The notes beneath the pieces were generated by a model. That model did not search any database, was not told the origin of the DNA, and saw nothing but the letters and a program-made list of their open reading frames with translations. DNA of 64,000 bases, taken from contig JACKOV010000003.1 of the NCBI GenBank assembly GCA_024234075.1, positions 1-64,000 on the forward strand, written 5' to 3'. The position numbers were made by a program, and so were the translations under genes. Shown here piece by piece: positions 1-9,317 of this stretch. The DNA is from Nevskiaceae bacterium. Its GTDB lineage: Bacteria; Pseudomonadota; Gammaproteobacteria; Steroidobacterales; Steroidobacteraceae. How positions within the stretch are numbered: position 1 is the first letter of the stretch; each line of letters starts with the position of its first letter.

Positions 1-1
1 C

Positions 2-2044
2 ACCCTGGTGCTGATCGACGGCAAGCGCCAGAACAACCACGGCGACATTTATCCGAACAGCTTCGGCGGCAACCAGTTCAACCACATCCCCCCGCTCGGC
101 ACGATCGAGCGCATCGAAGTGATCCGTGGCCCGGCTTCGACGCTCTACGGCGCTGATGCGCTCGGCGGTGTCGTCAACATCATCACCAAGCCGGTGTCGG
201 AGCACTGGCGGGCCTCGGTGACCGTCGGCCACAGCCTGCAGGAGAACGATGCCTTCGGTGCCGACACGACCTACGACCTCAGCGTCTCCGGTCCGTTGAT
301 CGGCGATCGCTTAGGCCTGGTGCTGCGCGGTTCGCGCTACGTCCGCGATGCATCGCTGCCGGAATACGAAGTCATCTACGACCCGGCCGGTGCTGCGCAC
401 GAACGTGCACTCGGCTTCGGCGGCGGCGGCAAGACCACCGACAACACCAACCGCAATCTCGGAGCTGCCCTGAGCTGGCGGGTTTCGGATGCGCAGACCC
501 TGGTCTTCGACTACGACGAGTCGCGGCAGGTCTACGACAACACGCCGTTCACCAACAATCTCGGCACGACGGCCTATCCGCTCGGCACCGTCGATGGCAT
601 CGCCGGCCTCTGGCGTGCCGCGCCCCAGGCAGGTTACGCGGCCGATCAGAAATTCACGCGCGAGCAGTGGTCCGTAACCCATCGCGGCGACTGGAGCTTC
701 GGCTCGAGCTTCCTGTCGCTGGCGCACATCGACACCGGCAACCACGGCCGCACGTTGCCGCTGACCGTCGACGAGCGGCTGCTGCACAGCCAGATCTATT
801 GCAACAACGCCGTTACCTGCACCACTGGAGCTTACGCTGGCCTCAGCCGTGCGCAGCGACAGGCTTTGGTGACCGAGACCTTCCTGCCGCGTCCTAAGCG
901 TTCGATGGAAAGCCGCCAGTACACGCTCGACGCCAAGCTCGACATGCCGGTCGAAGGCTTCGGCGGTCGGCACCATCTGGTCGTCGGTGGCCAGTTCATC
1001 GACGGCGAGCTCGAGGACGGCGTGTTCGGCATGGAGCAGGGGCTCGGTGACGAGGGCGTCGTGCAGGACCACAAGATGTACTCGTTCTTTGTCGAGGACA
1101 ACTGGACGCCGATCGAGCCGCTGACCGTGACCGTGGGCGTGCGCTATGACGATCACAGGACTTTCGGTGACCACGTCAGCCCGCGCGCCTACGCGGTCTA
1201 TGCCCTGAGCCCGAGCTGGAGCGTGAAGGGCGGTGTCAGCACCGGGTTCAAGACGCCAAAGACCACCGATCTCTACGACGGCATCACCGGGTTCGGCGGC
1301 CAGGGCACCTCGCCGTTCGTCGGCAACCCGGACCTGAAGCCCGAGACCAGCGTCAACGGCGAGCTCGCACTCTACTGGACTGCGCAGGAAGGTGGGCACA
1401 ACTTCAACGTCACCTACTTCCAGAACGACTTCAAGGACAAGATCGCGCGCGGCGAGACCAACCTGAGCTGCGCGCAGACCGGCGGCGTGCGCCCCTGCGC
1501 GAACCTCGGCGACTACGGACTGCTGAACTACACGAGCTACGCGCAGAACATCAACATCGACAAGGCGGAGGTGAAGGGCCTCGAGGTCGCCGGCCGCTAT
1601 CAGGTCCTCGCGAAGCTGTCGCTGCGTGCCAACTACACCTGGACCGACAGTGAGCAGACCAGCGGCGTGAATGCCGGCCGGCCGCTGACCAACATGGCGG
1701 AGCACATGGCGAATGCGACGCTGGACTGGGCCGTCACGCCGGATTTCAGCACGCAGCTGGTCTGGGAGGCGCGCTCCGACCGTTTCCGGGGCAGCGTCGA
1801 TGCGAGCGGCAAGCTGCTGTACTACAAGGGCTATGACGTTCTGCATCTCGGGGCGCAGTACCGCTTTAACCACTGGCTCAGTGCCAACCTGCGCGTCAAC
1901 AATCTGCTGGACAAGGACTTCACCAGTTTCGAAACCAACTTCACCCAGAATCCCGACGGCAGTTACACCGCCAGCTATCTGGACGATTACAACAACAAGG
2001 ACAAGGCCCGTAACTACTGGCTGAGCGTGAACGTCGCGTTCTGA
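2..2044 (+). CDS. TonB-dependent outer-membrane receptor, 5' end missing
   Basis: This is an outer-membrane ligand-gated transporter energised by TonB. The reading frame is open to the left edge, so the signal peptide, TonB box and first part of the plug are outside the window; about 680 residues are present. The first 60 residues are the end of the plug, with LIDGKRQ and IERIEVIRGPASTLYGA as in CirA/FepA-type receptors. The remainder is a 22-strand-type barrel with alternating aromatic residues, ending in a terminal Phe (VNVAF) as expected for BAM recognition. Ferrochelatase lies just downstream on the other strand, which suggests iron or haem but does not establish the ligand. A strong hairpin follows the stop codon. 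Confidence 0.93.
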   Translation, partial: TLVLIDGKRQNNHGDIYPNSFGGNQFNHIPPLGTIERIEVIRGPASTLYGADALGGVVNIITKPVSEHWRASVTVGHSLQENDAFGADTTYDLSVSGPLIGDRLGLVLRGSRYVRDASLPEYEVIYDPAGAAHERALGFGGGGKTTDNTNRNLGAALSWRVSDAQTLVFDYDESRQVYDNTPFTNNLGTTAYPLGTVDGIAGLWRAAPQAGYAADQKFTREQWSVTHRGDWSFGSSFLSLAHIDTGNHGRTLPLTVDERLLHSQIYCNNAVTCTTGAYAGLSRAQRQALVTETFLPRPKRSMESRQYTLDAKLDMPVEGFGGRHHLVVGGQFIDGELEDGVFGMEQGLGDEGVVQDHKMYSFFVEDNWTPIEPLTVTVGVRYDDHRTFGDHVSPRAYAVYALSPSWSVKGGVSTGFKTPKTTDLYDGITGFGGQGTSPFVGNPDLKPETSVNGELALYWTAQEGGHNFNVTYFQNDFKDKIARGETNLSCAQTGGVRPCANLGDYGLLNYTSYAQNINIDKAEVKGLEVAGRYQVLAKLSLRANYTWTDSEQTSGVNAGRPLTNMAEHMANATLDWAVTPDFSTQLVWEARSDRFRGSVDASGKLLYYKGYDVLHLGAQYRFNHWLSANLRVNNLLDKDFTSFETNFTQNPDGSYTASYLDDYNNKDKARNYWLSVNVAF

Positions 2045-2069
2045 TCGCAGATCGAGAACGGCATGATGA

Positions 2070-2100
2070 CGGCTGCGCCGTGTGCGTCACGGCGCAGCCG
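2070..2100. terminator. Perfect 13-bp hairpin between convergent genes
   Basis: CGGCTGCGCCGTG (2070-2082) is exactly complementary to 2088-2100 across a 5-base loop. It sits 26 bases after the receptor stop and before the end of the convergent hemH. No T-run follows on either strand, so it is either a non-canonical bidirectional terminator or an RNA 3' end protector. The structure is seen; the function is inferred. Confidence 0.5.
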
Positions 2101-2187
2101 CAGAGATCCGGGGCGGCGGCGGTCGTGGAGGACAGTGCCGGGACAATGCCGCGCGCCGTCAGGTGGCGCCGCGGGAACGGGACAGCG

Positions 2188-3255
2188 TCAGCCGTGAGTG
2201 ACGGACGTGCTGCCGAGCCAGCTGACGTCGATCGGAACCCAGCCTTGCGCGTGGCGGGTGACCAGATCGGCGAGCACCGCGGCATGGCTGGCTCGGGCAT
2301 TCAAGGCGGGCACGTACTGGAACTCGGCGCCGCCAGCCGCGAGGAAACGTTCGCGGCCCTCGCTGTCGATTTCGCCGAGCGTTTCGAAGCAATCGACCGC
2401 GAAGCCCGGGCAGACGACCGTGACGCTGCGCACGCCGCGCCGCGGCAAGGCTTCGAGCGTCTCGTCGGTATAGGGATCCAGCCACTTGCCCGGGCCGTAG
2501 CGCGACTGGAACGACAGGCTCCAGCACTCGTCCCGCAGATTCAGTTCGTCGGCCAGCAGCCGGGCGGTCTTCTGGCACTTGCAGTAGTACGGATCCCCGC
2601 GGCGGAAGTAGCTCTCCGGGATGCCGTGGAACGAGATCAGCAGGTGGTCGGTGCGGCCGTGCTGTGCCCAGTGGTCGGCGACGCTGGCGCGCAGCGCCTC
2701 GATGTAGCCTGGGTGGTCATGGTACTCGTTGACGAAGCGCACTTCGGGCAGCCAGCGCCAGCGACTGAGCTCGCGGGTGACCTGGTCGTGCACGGCGCCG
2801 GTGGTGACGCCGCTGTACTGCGCGAACAGCGGCACGATAAGGATGCGCTGTGCGCCGGCATCGCGCAGCTTCGCCAGCGCTTCGGGCACGCTCGGCCTGG
2901 AATACAGCATGCCGATTTCGACGACGATCGGTGCGAGCACCCGCTCGCCGAGCCGCGCACCGAGCTGCTCGCGCAGCTGCACGGAATGGTTCAGCAGCGG
3001 CGAGCCGTGTTCGGTCCAGATGCGGCGATATTTGCGCGCGCTGCGGAACGGGCGCGTGCGCAGGATGATGCCGTGCAGCAGCGGCAGCCAGAGCGCACGC
3101 GGCAGCTCGACCACGCGCGGGTCGCCGAGCAGGCGCGCGAGGAAGCGGCGCACGTCGGCCGTGGAGGTCGAATCGGGTGTCCCGGAATTGACCAGCAGCA
3201 CGCCGATGCGTTCGGGCGTGTCGTGGTCGTACTCGGGTGAACTGAGGTAGCGCAA
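2188..3255 (-). CDS. hemH: Ferrochelatase
   Basis: Inserts Fe2+ into protoporphyrin IX, the last step of haem synthesis, and is cytoplasmic or membrane-associated. The 355-residue length is normal. It opens with GVLLVNSGTPDS near residue 18, carries the signature SFHGIPESYFRRGDPYYCKC around residues 230-250 with the metal-binding His, and has CPGFAVDCFETLGEID near residue 285 with the conserved Glu. The start is a TTG (3253-3255); no ATG lies close enough to the conserved N-terminus. It is on the same strand as the oligopeptidase unit upstream, separated by 145 bases with a hairpin, so it is probably a separate transcript. Confidence 0.96.
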   Translation of the reverse strand: MRYLSSPEYDHDTPERIGVLLVNSGTPDSTSTADVRRFLARLLGDPRVVELPRALWLPLLHGIILRTRPFRSARKYRRIWTEHGSPLLNHSVQLREQLGARLGERVLAPIVVEIGMLYSRPSVPEALAKLRDAGAQRILIVPLFAQYSGVTTGAVHDQVTRELSRWRWLPEVRFVNEYHDHPGYIEALRASVADHWAQHGRTDHLLISFHGIPESYFRRGDPYYCKCQKTARLLADELNLRDECWSLSFQSRYGPGKWLDPYTDETLEALPRRGVRSVTVVCPGFAVDCFETLGEIDSEGRERFLAAGGAEFQYVPALNARASHAAVLADLVTRHAQGWVPIDVSWLGSTSVTHG

Positions 3256-3274
3256 GATCGCTCGGATTCTCGAA

Positions 3275-3299
3275 GCCGCAGCGGTGCTTCCGCTGCGGC
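3275..3299. terminator. 10-bp hairpin between ptrB-like gene and hemH
   Basis: GCCGCAGCGG (3275-3284) pairs with 3290-3299 over a 5-base loop, 101 bases beyond the oligopeptidase stop and 20 bases before the hemH start. It may end the five-gene minus-strand unit, or be part of the hemH leader. No clear T-tail is present. Confidence 0.35.
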
Positions 3300-3400
3300 G
3301 GGCACCATACCGCAGGGCATCGGGCGGCTGCCAGCGATACGGCGTCCGAAAACCGCCAACTTCGGAAATTGCGGATCCGATCGCTATTGTGAACGCCCGG

Positions 3401-5569
3401 TCACATGGGCGGCTTGTCGCCCACCTGCGACGTTGCCGGCACGAGGCCGGCCTGGTCGAGCACGAACGCGAACTCCTCCGCGACCTCGCGATAGCGCTCG
3501 AAGCGACCGGACTTGCCGCCGTGGCCGGCCTCGAGATTGATACGCATTAGCAGGGCTGCGGAGTTGGTTCGGGTGGCCCGCAGCTTGGCCACCCACTTCA
3601 CCGGTTCCCAGTACTGCACCTGGCTGTCCCAGAGGCCGGTGGTGACCAGCATCGCCGGATAGTCCTGGGCGACGACGTTGTCGTAGGGCGAGTAGGCCAG
3701 CATGCCGTCGTAGGCGGCACGCGAGGTGGCCGGATTGCCCCACTCGTCGTACTCGTTGGTGGTCAGCGGGATGCTCTCGTCGAGCATGGTGGTGACGATG
3801 TCGACGAACGGCACGTGGGCGATCAGCGCCCGGTAGTCGTGCGGTGCCTGGTTGGCGATCGTGCCGATCAGCAAACCGCCGGCGCTGCCGCCCATCGCGA
3901 ACACGCGGTCGGCTGCGACGCGGCGTTCGCGCACCAGGAAGCGGGTGACGTCGACGAAGTCGTCGAAGCTGTGCTGCTTGTGCAGCAGGCGGCCAGCGTC
4001 GTACCAGGCCCGCCCGAGTTCCTGGCCGCCGCGGACATGGGCGATCGCGTAGACGAAGCCGCGATCCACCAGGCTCAGCAGGCTCGAGCGGAAGACCGGG
4101 TCCTGCGAGGCGCCATAGGCGCCGTAGCCGTATTGATAGAGCGGCGCGCTGCCGTCCTGCGGCGTATCGCGGTGCCAGAGCAGCGAGACCGGGATGCGCG
4201 CACCGTCGCGCGCCGGTGCCCACAGCAGCTCGGTGCGGTAGCGGGCGGAGTCGAAGTCGCCGAGCACCGGCTCGCGCTTGAGCAGCGTCCGTTGGCCGCT
4301 GCGCATGTCGTAGTCCCAGGTCGTGGCTGGCGTGGTCAGCGAGCTGTAGACGAAGCGCAGCAGATCGGTGTCGGTCTCTTCGCTGGCGCCGAGTGCCATG
4401 GTGTAGGCCGATTCATCGGTGTCGATCAGCCGGTCGAGGCTGCCGTCCCAGGCATGGATGCGCAGCTTGCGCAGTGCGCCGGAGCGTTCGCTGACCGCCA
4501 GGAAGCGGTCGAAGACGTCGAAGCCGGCGATGAACGCATCGGCCCGATGCGGGATCACGTCGCGCCAGGTCGAGCGGTCGCCGATGCTGGCGATGGGCGC
4601 TTCCATGATCCGGAAGTTGCTCGCCTGCCAGTTGGTCCGGATCACGAAGCGTTCGCCGAGATGCTCGAGCTGGTACTCGTGGTCGCGCTCGCGCGGCAGC
4701 GCCATGCGGAACTGCAGTGCCGGATCGGCGGCATCCGCCCAGAGGTACTCGCTCGAGACCGTGCTCTGCGAAACGATGTAGATGTGGCGGTCCGACTTGG
4801 AGCGCTCGACTCCGAGATAGAACGCTTCGTCCTCCTGTTCGTAGACCAGCAGGTCGTCGCCGGGCGGCGTGTCGAGGACGTGGCGGCGGACCCGCTTGCC
4901 GAGTAGGGTCTGCGGATCCTTCTCGATGTACAGCAGGCTGCGGTTGTCGTCCGACCAGGCGAGATCGGGCTCGACGTTGTGGATCGTGTCGGCTCGCAGC
5001 AGGCCGGTATCCAGTTCGAGGATCCGCAGCGTGTACTCGCGCCGGCCGACATGGTCCTCGGTGAAGGCCAGCAGCCGATTGTCGGGGCTGACCTCCAGCG
5101 AAGCGACTTCGTAGAAGTCCTTGCCCTGGGCGCGCAAGTTCGCGTCGATCAGCAGCTGTTCGGGCGCGGCGATCGCCGCGTGCGTGGCGGGCGAGAGCGA
5201 TTCGCCCGGTGTGGCTCGCTTGCGGGCGTAGATCGGGTATTCGCGCCCGGTCTCGTAGCGAGTGTAGTACCACCAGCCGTTGTGGCGCACGGGCACGCTG
5301 GCATCGTCCTGCTTGATGCGGCCGACGATCTCGTCGTAGAGCGTGGTCTCGAGCCCGGCGAGATGCGCCAGCGCCTGCTCGCGCCAGGCGTTCTCGGCGC
5401 GCAGATGGGCCAGTATCTCGGGATCCTCGCGATCGTCATCGCGCAGCCAGTACCAGGGATCGATGCGAGTGCCGTGGGGCGAGACGACCGGATGCGGGCG
5501 CTGCGCCGCCTGTGGCGCCGCGGCGGGGCGGCCGGCCGGAGCCGCGGGCGGGCGCGGTGATCGACTCAT
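3401..5569 (-). CDS. ptrB: S9 family oligopeptidase (oligopeptidase B type)
   Basis: A serine peptidase that cuts short peptides, typically after basic residues; cytoplasmic or periplasmic. It is 722 residues long and begins at ATG 5569, which overlaps the stop of the upstream LLM gene (ATGA). The N-terminal seven-bladed propeller domain starts with the family hallmark IDPWYWLRDDDRE near residue 40. The catalytic domain shows Ser562 in GGSAGG, Asp648 in GLWDSQV and His683 in EAGHGGKSGR, a full triad. The N-terminus is Pro/Ala-rich, without a convincing signal peptide. The frame stays open upstream of the ATG to 6247, but that part lies over the LLM gene and is not coding. It is the last gene of a five-gene unit. 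Confidence 0.93.
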   Translation of the reverse strand: MSRSPRPPAAPAGRPAAAPQAAQRPHPVVSPHGTRIDPWYWLRDDDREDPEILAHLRAENAWREQALAHLAGLETTLYDEIVGRIKQDDASVPVRHNGWWYYTRYETGREYPIYARKRATPGESLSPATHAAIAAPEQLLIDANLRAQGKDFYEVASLEVSPDNRLLAFTEDHVGRREYTLRILELDTGLLRADTIHNVEPDLAWSDDNRSLLYIEKDPQTLLGKRVRRHVLDTPPGDDLLVYEQEDEAFYLGVERSKSDRHIYIVSQSTVSSEYLWADAADPALQFRMALPRERDHEYQLEHLGERFVIRTNWQASNFRIMEAPIASIGDRSTWRDVIPHRADAFIAGFDVFDRFLAVSERSGALRKLRIHAWDGSLDRLIDTDESAYTMALGASEETDTDLLRFVYSSLTTPATTWDYDMRSGQRTLLKREPVLGDFDSARYRTELLWAPARDGARIPVSLLWHRDTPQDGSAPLYQYGYGAYGASQDPVFRSSLLSLVDRGFVYAIAHVRGGQELGRAWYDAGRLLHKQHSFDDFVDVTRFLVRERRVAADRVFAMGGSAGGLLIGTIANQAPHDYRALIAHVPFVDIVTTMLDESIPLTTNEYDEWGNPATSRAAYDGMLAYSPYDNVVAQDYPAMLVTTGLWDSQVQYWEPVKWVAKLRATRTNSAALLMRINLEAGHGGKSGRFERYREVAEEFAFVLDQAGLVPATSQVGDKPPM

Positions 5570-6600
5570 CGTGCCGAAGCCGGCATTTCGGCAGCGAGGA
5601 CTTCCATGTTGCGCACCGTTTCCTCGAAGGTCGCGGCGCGCGAGATCATCAAGGTGGTGACCGGCGATTGGCGCCAGGCGGCGAGCCGCGCCCGCAGGTC
5701 TTCGGGCGGGCCGACCAGGGAGATCGCTTCGGCGAGCTCGTCGGGCACGGCGGCGACGGCTTCGGGCTGGCGGCCGGCCAGCCACAGGTCCTGGATCTTC
5801 TGCGCAGCTTCGGCATAGCCGCTGCGCTCGACCATGCGCTTGTGGAAGTTCTCGTCCTTCGAGCCCATGCCGCCGACGTACAGCGCGATGTTGCGCTTCA
5901 GCGGTTGCAAGGCACGGGCCCGATCGCCCGACAAGGCCATGTCGACCGTGGCGAGGATCTCGAAACCGGGGCGCCGTTCCCGCAGCTGCTCTTCGAAGAT
6001 GTCGAAACGCTGCGGCGGCATGAAGATCGGGAACCAGCCGTCGAACTCGCGGACCGCGAGCTCGACGTTCTTCGGCCCCTCGGCGCCGAGGAACAGCGGG
6101 ATCCGCGGGCGCAGCGGGTGGGTGATGCTCAGCAGCGGCTTGCCGAGGCCGGTCGCACGATCGCCGGCATAGGGCAGCCGGTATTGCCGGCCCTCGAATA
6201 CCACCGGCGCTTCGCGCGCGACGACCTGGCGGAAAATCGCCAGCCACTCGCGGGTGCGCTCGAGCGGGCGGTGGAACGGCTGGCCATACCAGCCCTCAAC
6301 CACCTGCGGGCCCGAGACACCGATGCCGAGGCAGAGGCGACCGTCCGAAATGTGATCGAGCGTCATTGCCGTGGTCGCGGCGCAGGTCGGCGTACGGGCC
6401 GAGATCTGCATGATCGAGGTGCCGAGGCGGATGCGCGTGGTGCGCGCCGCGATCGCCGCCAGCGGCGTGAAGGCGTCCGAGCCGTAGGCCTCGGCGGTAC
6501 AGACGATATCGAAGCCGAGCTTTTCGGCGATCACCGCCAGCTCGATGAACCGGTCGGTGGGTTTCGCGCCCCAGTAGCCGAGTTGCAGGCCGAGTTTCAT
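5566..6600 (-). CDS. LLM-class (luciferase-like) oxidoreductase, F420-type family
   Basis: A 344-residue TIM-barrel of the bacterial-luciferase superfamily, resembling the Rv3520c-type F420-dependent subgroup (MKLGLQLGYWG at the start, AEAYGSDAFTPLAAIAA near residue 36, a GIGVSGPQVVEGWYG loop near residue 93). It would transfer hydride between a deazaflavin or flavin and an unknown substrate. The start is fixed by a GGGAGG ribosome site and by an ATGA overlap with the MFS gene; its own stop overlaps the start of the oligopeptidase. No F420 synthesis gene is visible in this window, so FMN use is a real alternative. Confidence 0.85.
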   Translation of the reverse strand: MKLGLQLGYWGAKPTDRFIELAVIAEKLGFDIVCTAEAYGSDAFTPLAAIAARTTRIRLGTSIMQISARTPTCAATTAMTLDHISDGRLCLGIGVSGPQVVEGWYGQPFHRPLERTREWLAIFRQVVAREAPVVFEGRQYRLPYAGDRATGLGKPLLSITHPLRPRIPLFLGAEGPKNVELAVREFDGWFPIFMPPQRFDIFEEQLRERRPGFEILATVDMALSGDRARALQPLKRNIALYVGGMGSKDENFHKRMVERSGYAEAAQKIQDLWLAGRQPEAVAAVPDELAEAISLVGPPEDLRARLAAWRQSPVTTLMISRAATFEETVRNMEVLAAEMPASAR

Positions 6601-7829
6601 GTGGAGACCTCCCGTCCGTGATTGCGATGCAGGAGCAGTGTGCCGACCGACAGCAGCGACAGCGCGGCACAGAACGTCAGCACCGGCACCGGCGTGTCGG
6701 TGGCGAAGAAGCCGGTGGCCTGCACGGCCAGTGCGCCGATCGTCTGCTGCGCGAAGCCGAGCAGGCTCGAGGCAATGCCGGCATAGCCGGGTGCGAGGCG
6801 CACGGCGGTCGCGGTGATGTGCGGCAGGGCCAGACCCTGGCCGAAGGCCAGCGGCAGCATCGGCACGAACCAGAACGCCGGATGGGTGTAGCCGGCGACC
6901 ACGAACAGCAGAGCGACCATGGCAGAGCCGGCCTGCAGCATGGTACCGAGACGCGCTGTGCGTGCCATATCGAGCGCGTGGGCTCGCTTGGCGACGTACA
7001 GGTTGCCGAAGAAATAGCCGGTCGAGAGCAGCATCACGTACAGGCCGAAGTCGGTCGCCGGCCGCTGCAGCATCTCGGCCATGATGTACGGTGCGGCGGC
7101 GAGGAAGGAGAGATAGACGCCGTAGATCACGCCGGAGTCGGTCGCGCAGGCGAGGAACATCGGCTTGCGCAGCACCTGCAGCGACGAGCGGCCGAGCTGC
7201 GCGAAGCTGACGTCGCTGTCGTGTGCGACATGGGTCTCGGGCAGCAGCTTCCAGACCACGGCGAGCACGATCAGCGCGCTCGCCAGCAGCGCGATGAACG
7301 GCGCATGCCAGCCGAGACTCTCGGTGATCACGCCGCCGAGCCAGGGCGAGACCGTGGTGCCGATCATCATCACCATGGTGATATTGGCGAGGGCGCGCGG
7401 CAGGCGCCAGTCCTGGTAGAGATCGCCGAGGATGGCGCGCGCGACGGTGAAGCTGGCGGCGCAGCCCATGGCCTGGATCACGCGCGCCAGCACCAGCACC
7501 CCCAGGGTCGGAGCCCAGGCGGCGACGGCCGAGCCGAGCGCGAATATGCCCAGCCCGCCGAGGATCAGCGGGCGCCGGCCGTAGCGGTCGGACAGCGGCC
7601 CGACGACTGGAATGCCGACCGCGAAGGCCAGCAGGAAGGCGCTGACCACGGCCTGGGTGGCCGCGGTGCTGGCGCCGAACTCGGTGCGTATGGCGGGCAG
7701 CGCCGGCAGCAGCAGCAGCGACGACACCGGCCCCAGGGCGTTGCAGGCTCCGAGCAGCAGGATCAAGGCCCGGTCGCTGAGCGCTCCCGCGGGCGCCGCA
7801 GCGCCGGTCCCGGGGCGCGCTGGGCTCAC
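6597..7829 (-). CDS. Bcr/CflA-like MFS drug-type exporter
   Basis: A 410-residue major facilitator with about 12 membrane segments. The N-terminal half has PALPAIRTEFG and the loop motif GPLSDRYGRRPLILGG near residue 75, typical of H+-coupled drug exporters of the Bcr/CflA group. The GTG start at 7829 overlaps the aldehyde dehydrogenase stop (GTGA), and its stop overlaps the ATG of the LLM gene. The open frame continues upstream to 9230 across the dehydrogenase, but that is a by-product of the GC-rich codon pattern. In this operon it may export or import the metabolite handled by the neighbouring enzymes; the substrate is unknown. Confidence 0.9.
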   Translation of the reverse strand: MSPARPGTGAAAPAGALSDRALILLLGACNALGPVSSLLLLPALPAIRTEFGASTAATQAVVSAFLLAFAVGIPVVGPLSDRYGRRPLILGGLGIFALGSAVAAWAPTLGVLVLARVIQAMGCAASFTVARAILGDLYQDWRLPRALANITMVMMIGTTVSPWLGGVITESLGWHAPFIALLASALIVLAVVWKLLPETHVAHDSDVSFAQLGRSSLQVLRKPMFLACATDSGVIYGVYLSFLAAAPYIMAEMLQRPATDFGLYVMLLSTGYFFGNLYVAKRAHALDMARTARLGTMLQAGSAMVALLFVVAGYTHPAFWFVPMLPLAFGQGLALPHITATAVRLAPGYAGIASSLLGFAQQTIGALAVQATGFFATDTPVPVLTFCAALSLLSVGTLLLHRNHGREVST

Positions 7830-9292
7830 GTAGTCACGCCACCGACGCAGACGTATTTGATTTCGGTGTATTCCTCGATGCCGTGCTTCGAGCCTTCGCG
7901 GCCGATGCCGGATTCCTTCCAGCCGCCGAAAGGCGCGACCTCGGAGGAGATCAGGCCGGTGTTGACGCCGACGATGCCGTATTCGAGCGCTTCCTGGACG
8001 CGCCAGCTGCGGGCGAGATCGCGGGTGTAGAAATAGGCCGCGAGACCGAACTCGGTATCGTTGGCCATGGCGACGACCTCTGCCTCGGTCTCGAAGCGGA
8101 ACAGCGGTGCGAGCGGGCCGAAAGTCTCTTCCTTCGCGACCATCATGGCCGGCGTGACGCCGGTCAGCACGGTCGGTTCGTAGAAATTGCCGCCGAGCGC
8201 ATGCCGCCTGCCGCCGAGCGCGACTTTCGCGCCCTTGGACAGCGCGTCGCCGACGTGTTCCTCGACTTTGGCGAGGGCTTTGTCGTCGATCAACGGGCCT
8301 AGCTCGGTCGGGCCGGCGAGACCATCGCCGATGCGCATCGCCGCGACCGCCTTGACCAGGCGTTTGGCGAACTCGTCGTAGACCCCGGCCTGCACGTACA
8401 GCCGATTGGCGCAGACACAGGTCTGGCCGGTGTTGCGGAACTTGCTGGCCATGGCGCCCAGCACCGCAGCGTCGAGATCGGCGTCGTCGAACACGATGAA
8501 GGGGGCGTTGCCGCCGAGCTCGAGCGAGACTTTCTTGATCGTGCCGGCGCACTGCGCCATCAGCATCTTGCCGATCCCGGTTGAGCCGGTGAAGCTGAGC
8601 TTGCGCACCAGCGGGTTGGAAGTGATCTCGCCGCCGATCGCGCGTGCATCGCCGGTGACGACGCTGAACACACCGGCCGGGATGCCGGCGCGCTGCGCGA
8701 GCTCGGCCAGCGCCAGCGCCGAGTACGGTGTCTGCATCGCGGGTTTGCAGACGAAGGTGCAGCCGGACGCGAGTGCGGGACCGGCCTTGCGGGTGATCAT
8801 CGCCGCCGGGAAATTCCAGGGCGTGATTGCCGCGGCGACGCCGACCGGCTGGCGCAGCACGACGATGCGCGAATCGTTGCGGAAGGTCGGGATCACGTCG
8901 CCGTAGACGCGCTTGCCTTCCTCGGCGAACCACTCGATGAACGCCGCGGCGTAGGCGATCTCGCCTTTCGACTCCGCCAGCGGCTTGCCCTGCTCGGCGG
9001 TCATGATGATCGCCAGGTCGTCCTGGTTCGCCATGATCAGCTCGAACCATTTGCGCAGGATCGCGCTGCGTTCCTTGGCGAGCTTGCCGGCCCAGGCCGG
9101 GAAGGCGCGGTTCGCCGCCTCGATCGCCCGGCGCGTCTCGGCGGCGCCGGCCAGCGGCACGGTGCCGAGCTGCGCGCCGGTCGCCGGGTTGGTCACCGGC
9201 TGGGTGCGGCGATCGTCGGCGTCGACCCACCGACCGTCGATGTGCAGCTGCTGGCGCAGCAAGGTCGGATCCGTGAGCTTCAGCGGGTTCAT
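7826..9292 (-). CDS. gabD: NAD(P)-dependent succinate-semialdehyde dehydrogenase family
   Basis: Oxidises an aldehyde (succinate semialdehyde in the best-matching family) to the acid in the cytoplasm. It has 488 residues. MTAEQGKPL near residue 80, ITPWNFPAAMITRK near 150, FTGSTGIGK near 235, the catalytic Glu in LELGGNAPFIV near 258 and the nucleophile Cys in NTGQTCVCANR near 290 are all present; QTCVCANR is characteristic of GabD. The start ATG (9292) has a GAGGA site. An in-frame upstream extension would overlap the hydrolase gene and is rejected. It lies 25 bases after the dienelactone hydrolase. Enzyme class is certain, exact substrate less so. Confidence 0.9.
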   Translation of the reverse strand: MNPLKLTDPTLLRQQLHIDGRWVDADDRRTQPVTNPATGAQLGTVPLAGAAETRRAIEAANRAFPAWAGKLAKERSAILRKWFELIMANQDDLAIIMTAEQGKPLAESKGEIAYAAAFIEWFAEEGKRVYGDVIPTFRNDSRIVVLRQPVGVAAAITPWNFPAAMITRKAGPALASGCTFVCKPAMQTPYSALALAELAQRAGIPAGVFSVVTGDARAIGGEITSNPLVRKLSFTGSTGIGKMLMAQCAGTIKKVSLELGGNAPFIVFDDADLDAAVLGAMASKFRNTGQTCVCANRLYVQAGVYDEFAKRLVKAVAAMRIGDGLAGPTELGPLIDDKALAKVEEHVGDALSKGAKVALGGRRHALGGNFYEPTVLTGVTPAMMVAKEETFGPLAPLFRFETEAEVVAMANDTEFGLAAYFYTRDLARSWRVQEALEYGIVGVNTGLISSEVAPFGGWKESGIGREGSKHGIEEYTEIKYVCVGGVTT

Positions 9293-9317
9293 GGAGGTCC
9301 TCGGGATGTCGATCGGG

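Noticed and set aside
2080..3240. Plus-strand open frame opposite hemH
   Set aside because: The minus-strand ferrochelatase has every catalytic motif; the opposite frame has none.
3401..6247. A 948-codon open frame that could be read as an oligopeptidase fused to another domain
   Set aside because: The part upstream of ATG 5569 lies over the LLM gene in another frame and has no family resemblance; the overlap ATGA marks the true start.
6597..9230. An 877-codon open frame through the MFS gene and most of the dehydrogenase
   Set aside because: Only the portion from GTG 7829 resembles a transporter; the rest is an Arg-rich shadow of the dehydrogenase.
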